In this document: piece after piece, positions 31,332-40,560 of the stretch | How the letters are laid out: every line of letters starts with the position of its first letter | How positions within the stretch are numbered: the first letter of the stretch is position 1 | NCBI RefSeq assembly: GCF_009184635.1 | Contig: NZ_WELI01000002.1 | Span: 496,001-560,000, forward strand | DNA length: 64,000 bases | DNA from: Rudanella paleaurantiibacter | GTDB taxonomy: Bacteria > Bacteroidota > Bacteroidia > Cytophagales > Spirosomataceae | Direction: 5' to 3' | The notes under the pieces: model-generated | What the model saw: only the letters and a program-made list of their open reading frames with translations | What the model was told of the DNA's origin: nothing | Database searches by the model: none | Program-made: the position numbers and the translations under genes

Positions 31332-34201
31332 CCCCCAACCCATCTGATACAAAACTACGTCGCTCTACATACCGGCTTCCAGTGGCTAACCAACACACAA
31401 TCAGTCTGTATGTGTGTTGGTTAGCCACTGGCTGGTGGGTATTGCTGAGCCTATGGGGGCAGGCTCAAGCGCCCTCTCCAACTGCCCCTGCAGTATCGCT
31501 CAACGAGCTATCGGAGCGGTACGCCCAACGCACCCAACGAGCGCATCGGCTGGCCCGGCAGTTGGGTTGGCCTATCCACAAAAATTATTCCAACGGACAG
31601 CGGTTTAGCCTACAGGACGTTGATTCTCTGGGGCATCCGATCTACTACCGAACCCACAACACCCACGCCAGCCTGCTCACCCAAACGGCAACTCTCTACA
31701 GCAAGGGGACCGCCGGGCTCGCTCTATCGGGAAGTAGCCCGCTGTTGACCGGCCGGATGGGTATGTGGGATGGCGGTCGGGCTCTTGCCCAGCACCGCGA
31801 ATTTGGCGGCAACAACTCCCGGATTCAGTACATGAATCAGCAGGGCGAATTGAGCGACCATACCACCCATTTAGCGGGTACGCTCATTGCGCAGGGAATT
31901 AACCCAGCAGCCAAAGGCATGGCCTTCGGTGCTTCGCTCAAAATCTGGGATTACGACGACGATATCATCGAGATGGCTTCGGCCGCCAAAGACCTGTTGC
32001 TCTCCAACCACGCCTACGGCCCGGTTGTAGGCTGGGTGTACAACCCCGACCGACCCGGTAACGACGCTAGCCTCAAGTGGGAATGGTGGGGCAATACGGC
32101 CATGAGCGCGACCGAGGAGTATCTGTTTGGCTTCTACAACGCCAAAGCAGTCGATATTGACCGCATTGCGTACAGCAACCCTTATTATCTGGTGGTGCGG
32201 TCGGCCGACAACAAACGGGCCGAAACCGGTCCACCGGCCAATACCCCCTATTTCCTGCGCAATACCGACGAAAAAAGTACCCTACCTCGCCTGCGCAACG
32301 ATAGCTACGACGTGATTGCGGCCGAAGCTACTGCAAAAAACGTCCTGACAGTAGGTGCGGCCGATGTTAGCGCCGACTTGAGTCGTATTACGGTTTCGTC
32401 GTACAGCGGCTGGGGGCCTACCGACGATGGCCGCATCAAACCCGATTTACTGGGTGTTGGCACACCCATTCTGTCCACCCTATCGTCGGGAACAGCTAGT
32501 TATGGAAGCCTGCTGGGTACCTCGATGGCCTCGGCCAACGTAACGGGGTCTTTGCTGTTGTTGCAGGAGTTATACTCCCAACTAAGACCCGGTCAGTTTA
32601 TGCGGTCGGCCACGCTGCGCGCCCTCGCCCTGCACACAGCCACCCGCCCGAAGCCAAACGGCCAAACGGCCCTACCCCCACCCGACTACCGACAAGGCTG
32701 GGGATTGCTCAATGTGTACGAAGCGGCTCAGGTCATTCTGAACAACAACGGAGCCCATCAGCTACAGGAGGCCTCGCTCCGGCAGGGAACCACTTACCTA
32801 CAATCAGTAGTGGCCCAGGGCAACGAACCGCTGGTGGTGACCATTGCCTGGACCGATCCCGAAAGCACCCCCACGCCGTTAAATCCGCGCTACGTAAACA
32901 GCCGGGTACCCAAGCTAATTAACGATCTGGATGCGCGTATTACCGACGACAAGGGCCTTATAGCCAACCCCTGGACACTGAACCCAAACCGCCCCGAGCA
33001 GGTAGCCGTGCCGGGCGACAATATTCGGGATAATGTGGAACAGGTGGTGATTCAGGACCCTGTGCCGGGCCGTACGTACACCATTCGGGTAAGCCACAAA
33101 GGCGAGCTCCGGTATGGGGCGCAACCTTTTTCGGTAGTTGTGAGCGGCCTCCGCCGACTTGAATGCCCGCTTCAGGTGTCGATGTCTCCCAACGCCGACA
33201 CCACTCTTTGCCCCGGTCGACCACTGCTGCTTTCAGTTGGGCAGGCTCAGTTTGTCAATTCGAAAACCCTCGCTACAGCAACCCGCTACGAATGGCTCCG
33301 CAATGGCATCCCCGTGGCCGACGCTAACAGTGCATCGTATGTGGTAGCGACCCCCGGCTCGTACGCCGTTCGGGTTACGGATCATAACGGGTGTAGCGGT
33401 ACCAGCCGCCCTATTCTGGTGCAGGCTCTGGCCGACCGAACCTTGCTCACGCCAACGTCCAGTCAACTCCTTTGCACAGCCCGCCCGAGTGTTCAGCTGA
33501 CAGCCACAGGTGAGCCGGGGGCCACCTACGAGTGGTTCCGCGATGGCCAGATGATTAGCCGGGGAACAGCGATGCGCTATCAGGCAAGCGTACCGGGTAG
33601 CTACGCCGTAAAGATGAGCCTGAACGGCTGTTCGGTACAAAGCCCGGCCACGGTTGTTGAGTCGACCGCGAAACCGCAGACCGAAATACTGCCCACCGAC
33701 AGCGACATTACTCTGCCCAGTGGGTCGTCGGTGCGGTTACAGGTCCCCGCTAATTCAGATTATACGTACCAATGGTTCCGCGACGATGTTCCCATTGCGC
33801 AGGCAACCGGCTCGTCGTGGCTGGTAAACCAGCCGGGACTGTATCGTCTGCGCATCAGCCAGCAAAATTGCACGGCCTTGCTCAACCCGCGTAAGGTACG
33901 GTCGTCGATGGCACAAGCTGATTCCCTGTTTAGTACGGTCCCCGCCGACAGCATGTTGCTGGTGATGCCCAACCCGGCATCGGAGCAGGTCACAGTGCAA
34001 TACAACCGTAAAACGTCGGAGCGCCCCATTGCGTTGGTCTACAGCCTGAACGGCCTTTTGCTGCTGCCCGAAACACCGCTTACCTTCCGCGACGGGCTTT
34101 ACGAAGCGACCATTCCGGTGCGGAACTTTCCGCCGGGGCATTACATGATTCAGGTTATCGACGGCCCACGGGTACGGGCCACCCGATTTGTGAAACGTTG
34201 A
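31328..34201 (+). CDS. Second secreted S8 subtilase with Ig-like and T9SS sorting domains
   Basis: 957-residue paralogue of the preceding protease, about a third shorter because the GEVED and CARDB parts are missing. Numbered from the GTG at 31328 the triad is D148 (MWDGG), H181 (DHTTHLAGT) and S399 (LGTSMASAN; the usual SGTSMAxP is altered). Three Ig-like repeats (YEWLRNGIPVADA, YEWFRDGQMISRG, YQWFRDDVPIAQA) lead to a type A sorting domain beginning VMPNPASEQVTVQY and ending RFVKR. The signal peptide is SLYVCWLATGWWVLLSLWG. Start is uncertain: the GTG overlaps the previous stop (GTGA), while another in-frame GTG at 31382 lies within a perfect 19-base inverted repeat. Co-translation with the first protease is likely. 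Confidence 0.88.
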   Translation: MTPNPSDTKLRRSTYRLPVANQHTISLYVCWLATGWWVLLSLWGQAQAPSPTAPAVSLNELSERYAQRTQRAHRLARQLGWPIHKNYSNGQRFSLQDVDSLGHPIYYRTHNTHASLLTQTATLYSKGTAGLALSGSSPLLTGRMGMWDGGRALAQHREFGGNNSRIQYMNQQGELSDHTTHLAGTLIAQGINPAAKGMAFGASLKIWDYDDDIIEMASAAKDLLLSNHAYGPVVGWVYNPDRPGNDASLKWEWWGNTAMSATEEYLFGFYNAKAVDIDRIAYSNPYYLVVRSADNKRAETGPPANTPYFLRNTDEKSTLPRLRNDSYDVIAAEATAKNVLTVGAADVSADLSRITVSSYSGWGPTDDGRIKPDLLGVGTPILSTLSSGTASYGSLLGTSMASANVTGSLLLLQELYSQLRPGQFMRSATLRALALHTATRPKPNGQTALPPPDYRQGWGLLNVYEAAQVILNNNGAHQLQEASLRQGTTYLQSVVAQGNEPLVVTIAWTDPESTPTPLNPRYVNSRVPKLINDLDARITDDKGLIANPWTLNPNRPEQVAVPGDNIRDNVEQVVIQDPVPGRTYTIRVSHKGELRYGAQPFSVVVSGLRRLECPLQVSMSPNADTTLCPGRPLLLSVGQAQFVNSKTLATATRYEWLRNGIPVADANSASYVVATPGSYAVRVTDHNGCSGTSRPILVQALADRTLLTPTSSQLLCTARPSVQLTATGEPGATYEWFRDGQMISRGTAMRYQASVPGSYAVKMSLNGCSVQSPATVVESTAKPQTEILPTDSDITLPSGSSVRLQVPANSDYTYQWFRDDVPIAQATGSSWLVNQPGLYRLRISQQNCTALLNPRKVRSSMAQADSLFSTVPADSMLLVMPNPASEQVTVQYNRKTSERPIALVYSLNGLLLLPETPLTFRDGLYEATIPVRNFPPGHYMIQVIDGPRVRATRFVKR
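31381..31429. repeat. Perfect 19-bp inverted repeat inside the second subtilase gene
   Basis: Bases 31381-31399 (AGTGGCTAACCAACACACA) are the exact reverse complement of 31411-31429, with an 11-base loop. The hairpin lies in the signal-peptide-coding start region, has no T run after it, and covers a possible alternative GTG start at 31382. Confidence 0.9.
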
Positions 34202-34216
34202 GGAATAAAAAAACGG

Positions 34217-35416
34217 TTAGATTCGGACGAAGAGCTTACGCCGGTAGAGCCAAACCATCAGATACCAGGCCGCCCAGAAAGCCAGGCCACCCACAATGGC
34301 ATGTTGTACGCCCGCCGAAAGACCACCGATAACCGGGCCAACGTGCGTCCGGACGTTGTCGACCATCCAGCCGTGAATTGTCCAATGGGTCAGGTAGGCA
34401 GCCATCGAGTTGGCTCCGACCACCACAAACCAGAAATTGCCTTTTTTCCACTGTCGGCTTTCAATCAGCCACACAAAAAAGGCTAGCATGAGCAACACCA
34501 GCCCACCGCTGAACAGGGTCCAGGTGGGAGTCCAGATGCGCTTAACAATCGGGCAGACTGATGCGTAGTGCAACACCAATCCCAGCACCACAGCGCCCAC
34601 GCCCCAGATCAGCAACGTCCGAATTTTGGTGTTTAAGTCCCGATTACTCTGAAGCAACTGCCCCGCCCGCAAGCCCATCAGCATCGTAGCCAGCGACGGA
34701 ATAAAACTCAGGGTATGGTAACCACCCCGGTTGATGATAAACGGCTTGGCACGGGGAAAGAGGTTCAAAAACCACTGATCGAAATAATTGGCCGGGTTCA
34801 CATGGATATTCCAGTGGGCCATAAAACCGGTCAGCGGCTCGTATTTGCTGCCCTCCACCACGCCGTATTCGGTCAGCAACTGGGCATTAGCCAGCGGATA
34901 GAAAGCAAATAAGGCCCAGTAGCCAACCAGAATCACGGTCAGGGCTACCCACTGCACCCGCTCCGACTGTAACGCGAGCCAGAACAGCAGCGGGTATCCG
35001 AGCCCAATCTGGGTAATGACATCTTCGAAGGTGAAATACGTCTGATCGCGGCCCATCGACCGCAGAAAAATTCCAAGCAGAATCAGAATGGCGGTACGTC
35101 GCCAGGTATGCGCCCACAGTTCGCTCATTGGAGCGCCTTTGGCCAACCGGGAGGCAATCGAAAACGGAACGGCTACACCCACCATAAACATAAACGAGGG
35201 CTGAATGAGGTCCCAGGCCCGGCACCCGATCCAGAGTTCGTGCGAGGTCTGGTAGCCGATAAATTGCCAGAACGCGCTATCGGGGTAAAATTGGGCCAGT
35301 TTGGGCAATTCGAGGGTGGCCTCGGTCATCAGAAACACCATCACCACGCCCCGAAATACATCCAGCGAGAGGAAGCGTTCGGTTTGCTTGACAGCAGGAG
35401 CAGCTTGTGCAATCAT
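34217..35416 (-). CDS. DUF5009/HGSNAT-like multi-pass acyltransferase
   Basis: 399-residue integral membrane protein with about ten transmembrane helices. RFLSLDVFRGVVMVFLMTE near the N terminus is the entry signature of the heparan-alpha-glucosaminide N-acetyltransferase-like (DUF5009/DUF1624) family; the loop PSFMFMVGVAVPFSIASR and the C-terminal FVVVGANSMAAYLTHWTIHGW also match. Members are thought to acetylate cell-surface sugars using cytosolic acetyl-CoA. The ATG at 35414-35416 was preferred to one 21 codons upstream because it directly precedes the family signature. No glycan genes adjoin it. Confidence 0.82.
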   Translation of the reverse strand: MIAQAAPAVKQTERFLSLDVFRGVVMVFLMTEATLELPKLAQFYPDSAFWQFIGYQTSHELWIGCRAWDLIQPSFMFMVGVAVPFSIASRLAKGAPMSELWAHTWRRTAILILLGIFLRSMGRDQTYFTFEDVITQIGLGYPLLFWLALQSERVQWVALTVILVGYWALFAFYPLANAQLLTEYGVVEGSKYEPLTGFMAHWNIHVNPANYFDQWFLNLFPRAKPFIINRGGYHTLSFIPSLATMLMGLRAGQLLQSNRDLNTKIRTLLIWGVGAVVLGLVLHYASVCPIVKRIWTPTWTLFSGGLVLLMLAFFVWLIESRQWKKGNFWFVVVGANSMAAYLTHWTIHGWMVDNVRTHVGPVIGGLSAGVQHAIVGGLAFWAAWYLMVWLYRRKLFVRI

Positions 35417-35588
35417 AGGGTACGGCAGATCAGGGGGTTTAGGAAGTTCGAATCTGAAGAATTTTCGGCTGACAGTCAAGCTAACGCCTTGCAGTCCAGA
35501 GCATCTTCAGGCTTACTGCTTGTAAAGGAGCATTTCGGATAGAGTTAATGCTTATTTTGTGCACAAACCCCCTAAATAGGTCGACCGC

Positions 35589-37154
35589 ATGAAAAACAAC
35601 CTTTGGCTAGCCGGACTAGCCGTGGCCACGTCTTTGTCAGGACACGCACAAACCGATAAAATTGATCAGGCCGCCATCCAGAAAATCCGGGACGAAGGCT
35701 TGCAGCGCTCGCAGGTGATGGAAACGGCCTTTTACCTGACCGACGTCAACGGCCCCCGCTTACAAGGCCCCGGTTTCATGAAAGCCGCCAACTGGACCAA
35801 AGACAAGCTGACCGGGTGGGGCCTCAAAAATGCCCGGCTCGAACCCTGGGGCGACTGGGGTAAAGGTTGGGGCGTAGAGCGGTGCTACCTGGCCATGACC
35901 GCTCCCTACTACAAGTCGATTATTGCGGTACCTCGTGCCTGGAGCGGTAGTACAGCCAAGCTACAAACCGCCGAAATCCTGTTTATCAGCGACTCCGACA
36001 CCACCGCTCTGGAGAGTTACCGTAGTAAGCTCCGTAACAAGGTTATCCTGATCGACCAATCGTACAAAGTGACGCCATCGTTCCGACCCGACGCCGACCG
36101 GTTTACCGATGAGGCCCTGGCCAAAATGGCCGCCGAAAGCAGCCCGGCCCGCCAGCGTTCGGGGCAAGATTCGTCGTACCGCAGCCTGATTCAGAGCATG
36201 CGTACCCGCAACGCATTCAACCAGAAAATGCGCAAACTGGCCAAGCAGGAAGGAGCCGTCGGAATTCTGAACACTACCCAGACCAGCAAAGATGGAACCC
36301 TGTTTGTGAGTGGCGACTACGCCAACGCGGCCCTTGGCTCTACCCCCGACGACCTCGCCGATCTGTCTATTTCGGTGGAAGACTACCTGATGCTTTGTCG
36401 GCTCATGAAAGCCAACGTGCCGGTCAAACTTGAACTCGACGTAAAAACGAAGTTTTACACCGACGATATCAAGGGCTATAACGTACTGGCCGAAATCCCC
36501 GGCACTGACCCCAAACTAAAAGATGAAGTTGTGATGCTGGGTGCCCACCTCGACTCCTGGCATGCCGCCACCGGCGCTACCGACAATGCAGCAGGCAGCG
36601 CCGTGATGATGGAAGCCGTTCGGATTCTGAACACGGCCGGCCTAAAACCCCGCCGGACTATTCGGATTGCCCTCTGGAGTGGCGAAGAACAAGGGTTGCA
36701 CGGCTCCAAAAACTACGTGACCAACAAACTGGTCAGCTCGGGAACGAACAAACTCACCCGCGAGGGCGAAAACCTGGTTGCGTACTACAACGTAGACAAC
36801 GGTACCGGAAAAATCCGTGGCATTTACCTACAGGGTAACGACGCGGCCGGGCCTATCTTCGCCGAGTGGCTCAAGCCTTTTCATGATTTGGGCGCTACTA
36901 CCGTTGCTCCCCGCAGCAGTGGCGGTACCGATCACGTTTCGTTTGATCGGGCCGGCCTGAACGGGTTCGGCTTTATTCAGGACCGGATTGAGTACGACAC
37001 CCGCACGCACCACACCAACATGGATACGTACGACCACCTCCAGCCCGACGACCTGAAACAGGCCGCTACCGTAGTAGCCGCTTTTGTGTACAATACCGCC
37101 ATGCGCGACGCCCGAATCCCGGCCAAAGCCCCGGCTATGCAGTCGGCGCGGTAA
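35589..37154 (+). CDS. Secreted M28 family zinc aminopeptidase
   Basis: 521-residue exported peptidase of clan MH. Signal peptide at 1-20 (ending GHAQ). A protease-associated (PA) insertion occupies about residues 130-290. The metal-binding core follows: GAHLDSWHAATGATDNAAG with the first His and bridging Asp, LWSGEEQGLHGSKNYV with the catalytic and ligand glutamates, YYNVDNGTG with a ligand Asp, and TRTHHTNMDTYD with the last His. All ligands of a two-zinc aminopeptidase are present. A TTATTTTG box at 35552-35559 may be its promoter. It is monocistronic with a strong terminator. Confidence 0.92.
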   Translation: MKNNLWLAGLAVATSLSGHAQTDKIDQAAIQKIRDEGLQRSQVMETAFYLTDVNGPRLQGPGFMKAANWTKDKLTGWGLKNARLEPWGDWGKGWGVERCYLAMTAPYYKSIIAVPRAWSGSTAKLQTAEILFISDSDTTALESYRSKLRNKVILIDQSYKVTPSFRPDADRFTDEALAKMAAESSPARQRSGQDSSYRSLIQSMRTRNAFNQKMRKLAKQEGAVGILNTTQTSKDGTLFVSGDYANAALGSTPDDLADLSISVEDYLMLCRLMKANVPVKLELDVKTKFYTDDIKGYNVLAEIPGTDPKLKDEVVMLGAHLDSWHAATGATDNAAGSAVMMEAVRILNTAGLKPRRTIRIALWSGEEQGLHGSKNYVTNKLVSSGTNKLTREGENLVAYYNVDNGTGKIRGIYLQGNDAAGPIFAEWLKPFHDLGATTVAPRSSGGTDHVSFDRAGLNGFGFIQDRIEYDTRTHHTNMDTYDHLQPDDLKQAATVVAAFVYNTAMRDARIPAKAPAMQSAR

Positions 37155-37166
37155 CGGATATATACA

Positions 37167-37210
37167 CAGGAGGGGGCCGCTGAAATACCAGTAGCCCCCT
37201 CCTGTTTTGG
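37167..37210 (+). terminator. Terminator of the M28 peptidase gene
   Basis: ACAGGAGGGGGC (37167-37178) pairs perfectly with GCCCCCTCCTGT (37195-37206), followed by TTTGG. It lies 13 bases after the stop codon. Confidence 0.88.
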
Positions 37211-37231
37211 TTATGTGGCAACTCATTCGGC

Positions 37232-37252
37232 TCAGGCAAGTCTTGCCTGAGG
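37232..37252. repeat. Perfect short inverted repeat after the M28 terminator
   Basis: CTCAGGCAAG (37232-37241) and CTTGCCTGAG (37243-37252) form a near-continuous 21-base palindrome, followed by GTTTCTATT on the plus strand. It sits eight bases before the convergent murB stop codon and may assist termination or be a dispersed repeat. Confidence 0.6.
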
Positions 37253-37259
37253 TTTCTAT

Positions 37260-38288
37260 TCACACCAGGTTTACCTCGGGGTTGATGGTTATGCCAAATT
37301 TTTCACCTACCGAACGCTGCACCTCATGCGCCAGGGCCAGAATTTCGTGGCCGGTGGCTTTGCCGTAGTTAACCAGCACCAGCGCCTGCCGCGCATGTAC
37401 GCCCGCGTCGCCAGTGCGGTGCCCTTTCCAGCCGCACCGCTCAATAAGCCAGCCAGCGGGCACCTTTACCCGATTGGTATCGGCCAGAGGATAGCCCGGC
37501 ATATCCGGCCACTCCACGCGCAATGCTTCAAACTGTTCTTTCGGGATTTCGGGATTTTTGAAAAAGCTGCCCGCATTGCCAATTTCGGCCGGGTCGGGCA
37601 GTTTGCTTCGCCGAATCCGAATTACCGCGTCAGACACCGCCTTGATTGACAGTGTCTCATCGGTAACGCCCATCTCGGCCAGCGTTTCGGCAATGGCACC
37701 GTAGGAGGTATGAAACGTGGGCGTTTTATCAAGCTGAAACGTAACGCTCGTAATAATGTATTGATCTTTCAAGTCGTGCTTGAACACGCTCTCACGATAA
37801 CCAAACTGGCACTCGGCATGGGTAAACGTGCGGATCTCGCCCGTTTGCCGGTTCAGCGCTTCCAACGACTCAAACACCTGCTCAATCTCAACGCCATAGG
37901 CCCCAATATTTTGCATGGGTGCGGCTCCCACCGTGCCCGGAATCAACGACAGATTTTCGAGCCCCGCGTACCCGCGCTTCACGCAGTACATCACAAACTC
38001 GTGCCAGTTGACCCCCGCCCCGGCTTTGACCCAGTAGTGGCGCTCATCCTGACGCACCAGTTCAATGCCCTGAATATTCATCCGAATGACCATGCCCTCA
38101 AAGTCGCCCGTCAGCAGCAGGTTGCTCCCTCCGCCCAAAATCAACTTCGGCACGGCGACGTACTCGTTTAGGTGCAGCAGCGTTTGAAAATCGGCCGGGT
38201 CCTGAATTTCGGCCCAGTAACGGGCATTGGCATGAATACCAAATGTATTGTAGGGTTTCAGAGAAACGTTACTTTGAACGTTCAGCAT
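37260..38288 (-). CDS. murB: UDP-N-acetylenolpyruvoylglucosamine reductase
   Basis: 342-residue type I MurB, the FAD- and NADPH-dependent enzyme that makes UDP-N-acetylmuramate for peptidoglycan. Landmarks: NVSLKPYNTFGIHANA at the start, LILGGGSNLLLTGDFEG (FAD loop), GLENLSLIPGTVGAAPMQNIGAYG, the catalytic-serine strand GNAGSFFKNP, and the C-terminal HARQALVLVNYGKATG. The substrate-binding tyrosine loop (FGYRESVFK) of the E. coli type is present. The ATG at 38286-38288 is used; the frame extends only to a TTG two codons upstream. A TACTTTTG box lies 26 bases upstream. Confidence 0.95.
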   Translation of the reverse strand: MLNVQSNVSLKPYNTFGIHANARYWAEIQDPADFQTLLHLNEYVAVPKLILGGGSNLLLTGDFEGMVIRMNIQGIELVRQDERHYWVKAGAGVNWHEFVMYCVKRGYAGLENLSLIPGTVGAAPMQNIGAYGVEIEQVFESLEALNRQTGEIRTFTHAECQFGYRESVFKHDLKDQYIITSVTFQLDKTPTFHTSYGAIAETLAEMGVTDETLSIKAVSDAVIRIRRSKLPDPAEIGNAGSFFKNPEIPKEQFEALRVEWPDMPGYPLADTNRVKVPAGWLIERCGWKGHRTGDAGVHARQALVLVNYGKATGHEILALAHEVQRSVGEKFGITINPEVNLV

Positions 38289-38314
38289 ACGCAATCAGTC
38301 GATACGATAGGTCG

Positions 38315-38322
38315 CAAAAGTA
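38315..38322 (-). promoter_or_regulatory. TAnnTTTG -7 box of murB
   Basis: Minus-strand TACTTTTG matches the Bacteroidota -7 consensus, ending 26 bases before the murB ATG. No convincing -33 TTG is visible at the expected spacing. Confidence 0.45.
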
Positions 38323-38393
38323 ACGAAAAAGCGGATGGCTTGACCGTTTGGGCGGTTTCGGAGGCCGACAATCCTGACCATCAAAATATTCTG

Positions 38394-38401
38394 TAAGTTT
38401 G
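38394..38401 (+). promoter_or_regulatory. TAnnTTTG -7 box of the SPOR-like lipoprotein gene
   Basis: TAAGTTTG is a full match to the -7 consensus and lies 21 bases before the ATG at 38423. The upstream -33 element is weak. Confidence 0.45.
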
Positions 38402-38422
38402 CAATCTGCTTAAAACACACAC

Positions 38423-39001
38423 ATGAAATCGTTTTCAGCCCTTTTGGTCAGCCTGATGGTGTTTTTGTTCACGGCCTGTGCTCCCAAAACGCTGCCCTCT
38501 TCGAACCGTACCGGCGATTATAACGCCTACAACGAAGATTTATCGGAGGCTCGGCCCGTGTACAACAACATGGGCACCCGGCCGGGGGCGACCACCAAAA
38601 CCGGCTCGGCCAGCAGTACAGGGTCGGCATCAGCCGAATCCCGGAAAATTACTAATGTTGGTTCGGCGGAGGCTTTACACATCAATCGTAAAGTCGACGA
38701 GCAATTGACATCGATTGCGGATAAAAACCGTTCGTTACGCTACGCATCGGGCTACCGAATTCAAGTGTATGTAGGTAATGAGCGTCAACAGGCCGAGGCC
38801 GCCAAACTTCAGGTTTATCAGAGCTTTCCCGAGCTTACGGCCTACTTAAGTTACAATCAACCAACGTATAAACTTAAAATTGGTGACTTTATCCGACGGA
38901 TGGATGCCGAACGGTATTTTGGCCAAATCAAACAGATGATGCCCTCGGCTATGCTTCAACCCGACAAAATTGATGTCCGACGAAGCCTATCGATAAAATA
39001 A
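38423..39001 (+). CDS. Lipoprotein with SPOR-like C-terminal domain
   Basis: 192-residue lipoprotein; the lipobox FTAC puts the lipidated cysteine at about residue 19. A Ser/Thr/Ala-rich linker (about 45-75) leads to a C-terminal domain (about 110-190: GYRIQVYVGNERQQAEAAK, then YKLKIGDFIRRMDAERYF) that has the RIQV...G.F...EA pattern of SPOR domains, which bind denuded peptidoglycan at division sites. Such lipoproteins are very common in Bacteroidota. murB is divergent from it, 134 bases away. Role in wall remodelling or division is inferred. Confidence 0.8.
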   Translation: MKSFSALLVSLMVFLFTACAPKTLPSSNRTGDYNAYNEDLSEARPVYNNMGTRPGATTKTGSASSTGSASAESRKITNVGSAEALHINRKVDEQLTSIADKNRSLRYASGYRIQVYVGNERQQAEAAKLQVYQSFPELTAYLSYNQPTYKLKIGDFIRRMDAERYFGQIKQMMPSAMLQPDKIDVRRSLSIK

Positions 39002-39087
39002 ATGTTAGAAATTTCATTTTTTAGCCTTACTTTCGTCCCGGCAATCTTGAATTAGTACCAAAAAGGATTTCAGCGTCCTATACACGT

Positions 39088-40200
39088 ATGAAGAAAGCGT
39101 TAATTACAGGTATCACAGGGCAAGACGGCGCCTATCTGGCCGAACTGCTGCTGGAAAAAGGTTACGAAGTGCACGGTATTAAGCGCCGGAGCTCGATGTT
39201 CAATACGCAACGTATTGATCACATTTACGAAGACCCCCACGAGACCAACGTTCGGTTCCACCTGCATTACGGTGACCTGGCCGACTCTACGAATATCATC
39301 CGGATTATTCAGGAAGTACAACCCGACGAGATCTACAACCTCGGTGCCATGTCGCACGTGCGCGTGAGCTTCGACGAGCCCGAGTACACGGCTCAGGTCG
39401 ACGGTATCGGTACGCTGCGGATTCTGGAGGCCGTTCGGCTGTTGGGTATGACGGACAAAACGCGCATTTATCAGGCTTCAACGTCGGAGCTGTATGGTGG
39501 GGTGCAGGGCCACGCTCAGTCGGAGCTGACGCCGTTCTACCCACGCTCGCCGTATGCCGTTGCCAAGCTGTATGGCTACTGGATCACGGTTAACTACCGC
39601 GAAGCGTACAACATGTACGCCTGCAACGGGATTCTGTTCAACCACGAGTCGCCACTGCGGGGTGAAACGTTTGTAACCCGGAAGATCACGCGCGCTGTAG
39701 CCCGTATCGGTCTGGGCCTGCAAGACAAGGTATTCCTTGGTAACCTCGACGCACAACGCGACTGGGGCCATGCCAAAGATTATGTAGAGGCTATGTGGCT
39801 TATTCTGCAACAGGAGAAGCCCGAAGATTTTGTGATTGCCACCGGCCAAACTACCCACATCCGCGATTTCGTGAAGATGGCGTTTGCCGAAATTGGCGTT
39901 GAGGTTGCATTTGAAGGCGAAGGCGTGAACGAGCGTGGTGTAGTAGTTAGCTCCAGCAACCCCGACTTCCCGGTAGCGGTAGGTCAGGAGGTTGTTGCTA
40001 TCGACGAGCGCTATTTCCGCCCGACGGAAGTAGACCTGCTCCTGGGCGATCCCACCAAGGCGATGACCAAACTGAACTGGAAGCCTAAGTACGACCTGAA
40101 GGCGCTGGTACAGGACATGGTTCACGCTGACGTGGCCCTGTTCCGCAAAGATCAGCTGCTTGAGAAGAGCGGCCACCGCGTACTGAACTACTTCGAATAA
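39088..40200 (+). CDS. gmd: GDP-mannose 4,6-dehydratase
   Basis: 370-residue short-chain dehydrogenase/reductase that makes GDP-4-keto-6-deoxy-mannose, the first step to GDP-fucose and related sugars. The start [19 protein letters not shown] carries the GxxGxxG NADP motif; [16 protein letters not shown] is the Gmd-specific loop; [12 protein letters not shown] has the catalytic Thr/Glu; [11 protein letters not shown] has the YxxxK pair; and [21 protein letters not shown] is diagnostic. Normal length. The partner fcl is not in the window. It ends in a very strong terminator. Confidence 0.96.
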   Translation: MKKALITGITGQDGAYLAELLLEKGYEVHGIKRRSSMFNTQRIDHIYEDPHETNVRFHLHYGDLADSTNIIRIIQEVQPDEIYNLGAMSHVRVSFDEPEYTAQVDGIGTLRILEAVRLLGMTDKTRIYQASTSELYGGVQGHAQSELTPFYPRSPYAVAKLYGYWITVNYREAYNMYACNGILFNHESPLRGETFVTRKITRAVARIGLGLQDKVFLGNLDAQRDWGHAKDYVEAMWLILQQEKPEDFVIATGQTTHIRDFVKMAFAEIGVEVAFEGEGVNERGVVVSSSNPDFPVAVGQEVVAIDERYFRPTEVDLLLGDPTKAMTKLNWKPKYDLKALVQDMVHADVALFRKDQLLEKSGHRVLNYFE

Positions 40201-40237
40201 CAAACGGGTGAGCCTGTTGCTCACTCAGATGTTCTAT

Positions 40238-40286
40238 AAAAAACGGTTGCTGCGTCGGGCAAAGCCCGATGCAGCAACCGTTTTTA
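40238..40286 (+). terminator. Terminator of gmd
   Basis: A 22-base, nearly perfect stem (AAAAACGGTTGCTGCGTCGG.. with its complement) closes on the loop AAA at 40261-40263 and ends in TTTTT at 40281-40285. The run of A on one arm and T on the other lets it work in both directions. Confidence 0.9.
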
Positions 40287-40288
40287 GG

Positions 40289-40558
40289 TTTATGGCGGCC
40301 GGCGCTCCGGTTTTTGGTTGGGCCAGCATCAGACGCTACCTATCTCTATTTCAACGTGAATTATGAAAAGCAATCACGCTAATCTGTATTTTAAAGATGG
40401 TCGCTGACGCATGGGCCTTCGACAAGCTCAACCGCACGCGGTCCGGGCTGACTCTAAACTTGAGAGCCGCCAGTCAGCCTGAGCCTGTCGAAGGCCTATG
40501 CGTCAGCTATTATTCAAATGCACGTTACACTAAAAACTGGAGCGCCGGCCGCCATAAA
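40289..40558. repeat. Nested inverted-repeat element (MITE- or REP-like)
   Basis: The 360-base gap between gmd and the Gfo/Idh gene is almost wholly this element. Outer arms 40289-40315 and 40532-40558 (27 bases; core GGCGGCCGGCGCTCC) are reverse complements with one mismatch. Inner arms 40403-40430 and 40480-40507 (28 bases; core GGCCTTCGACARGCTCA) match with two mismatches. No open frame or transposase is present and no target duplication is evident. The inner word CCTTCGACAGGCTCAG resembles dispersed repeats known from several Bacteroidota. Confidence 0.85.
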
Positions 40559-40560
40559 CG

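Noticed and set aside
40381-40510. Possible integron attC site or insertion sequence
   Set aside because: The nested arms lack an integron core site and no integrase or transposase is nearby; treated as a non-coding repeat element.
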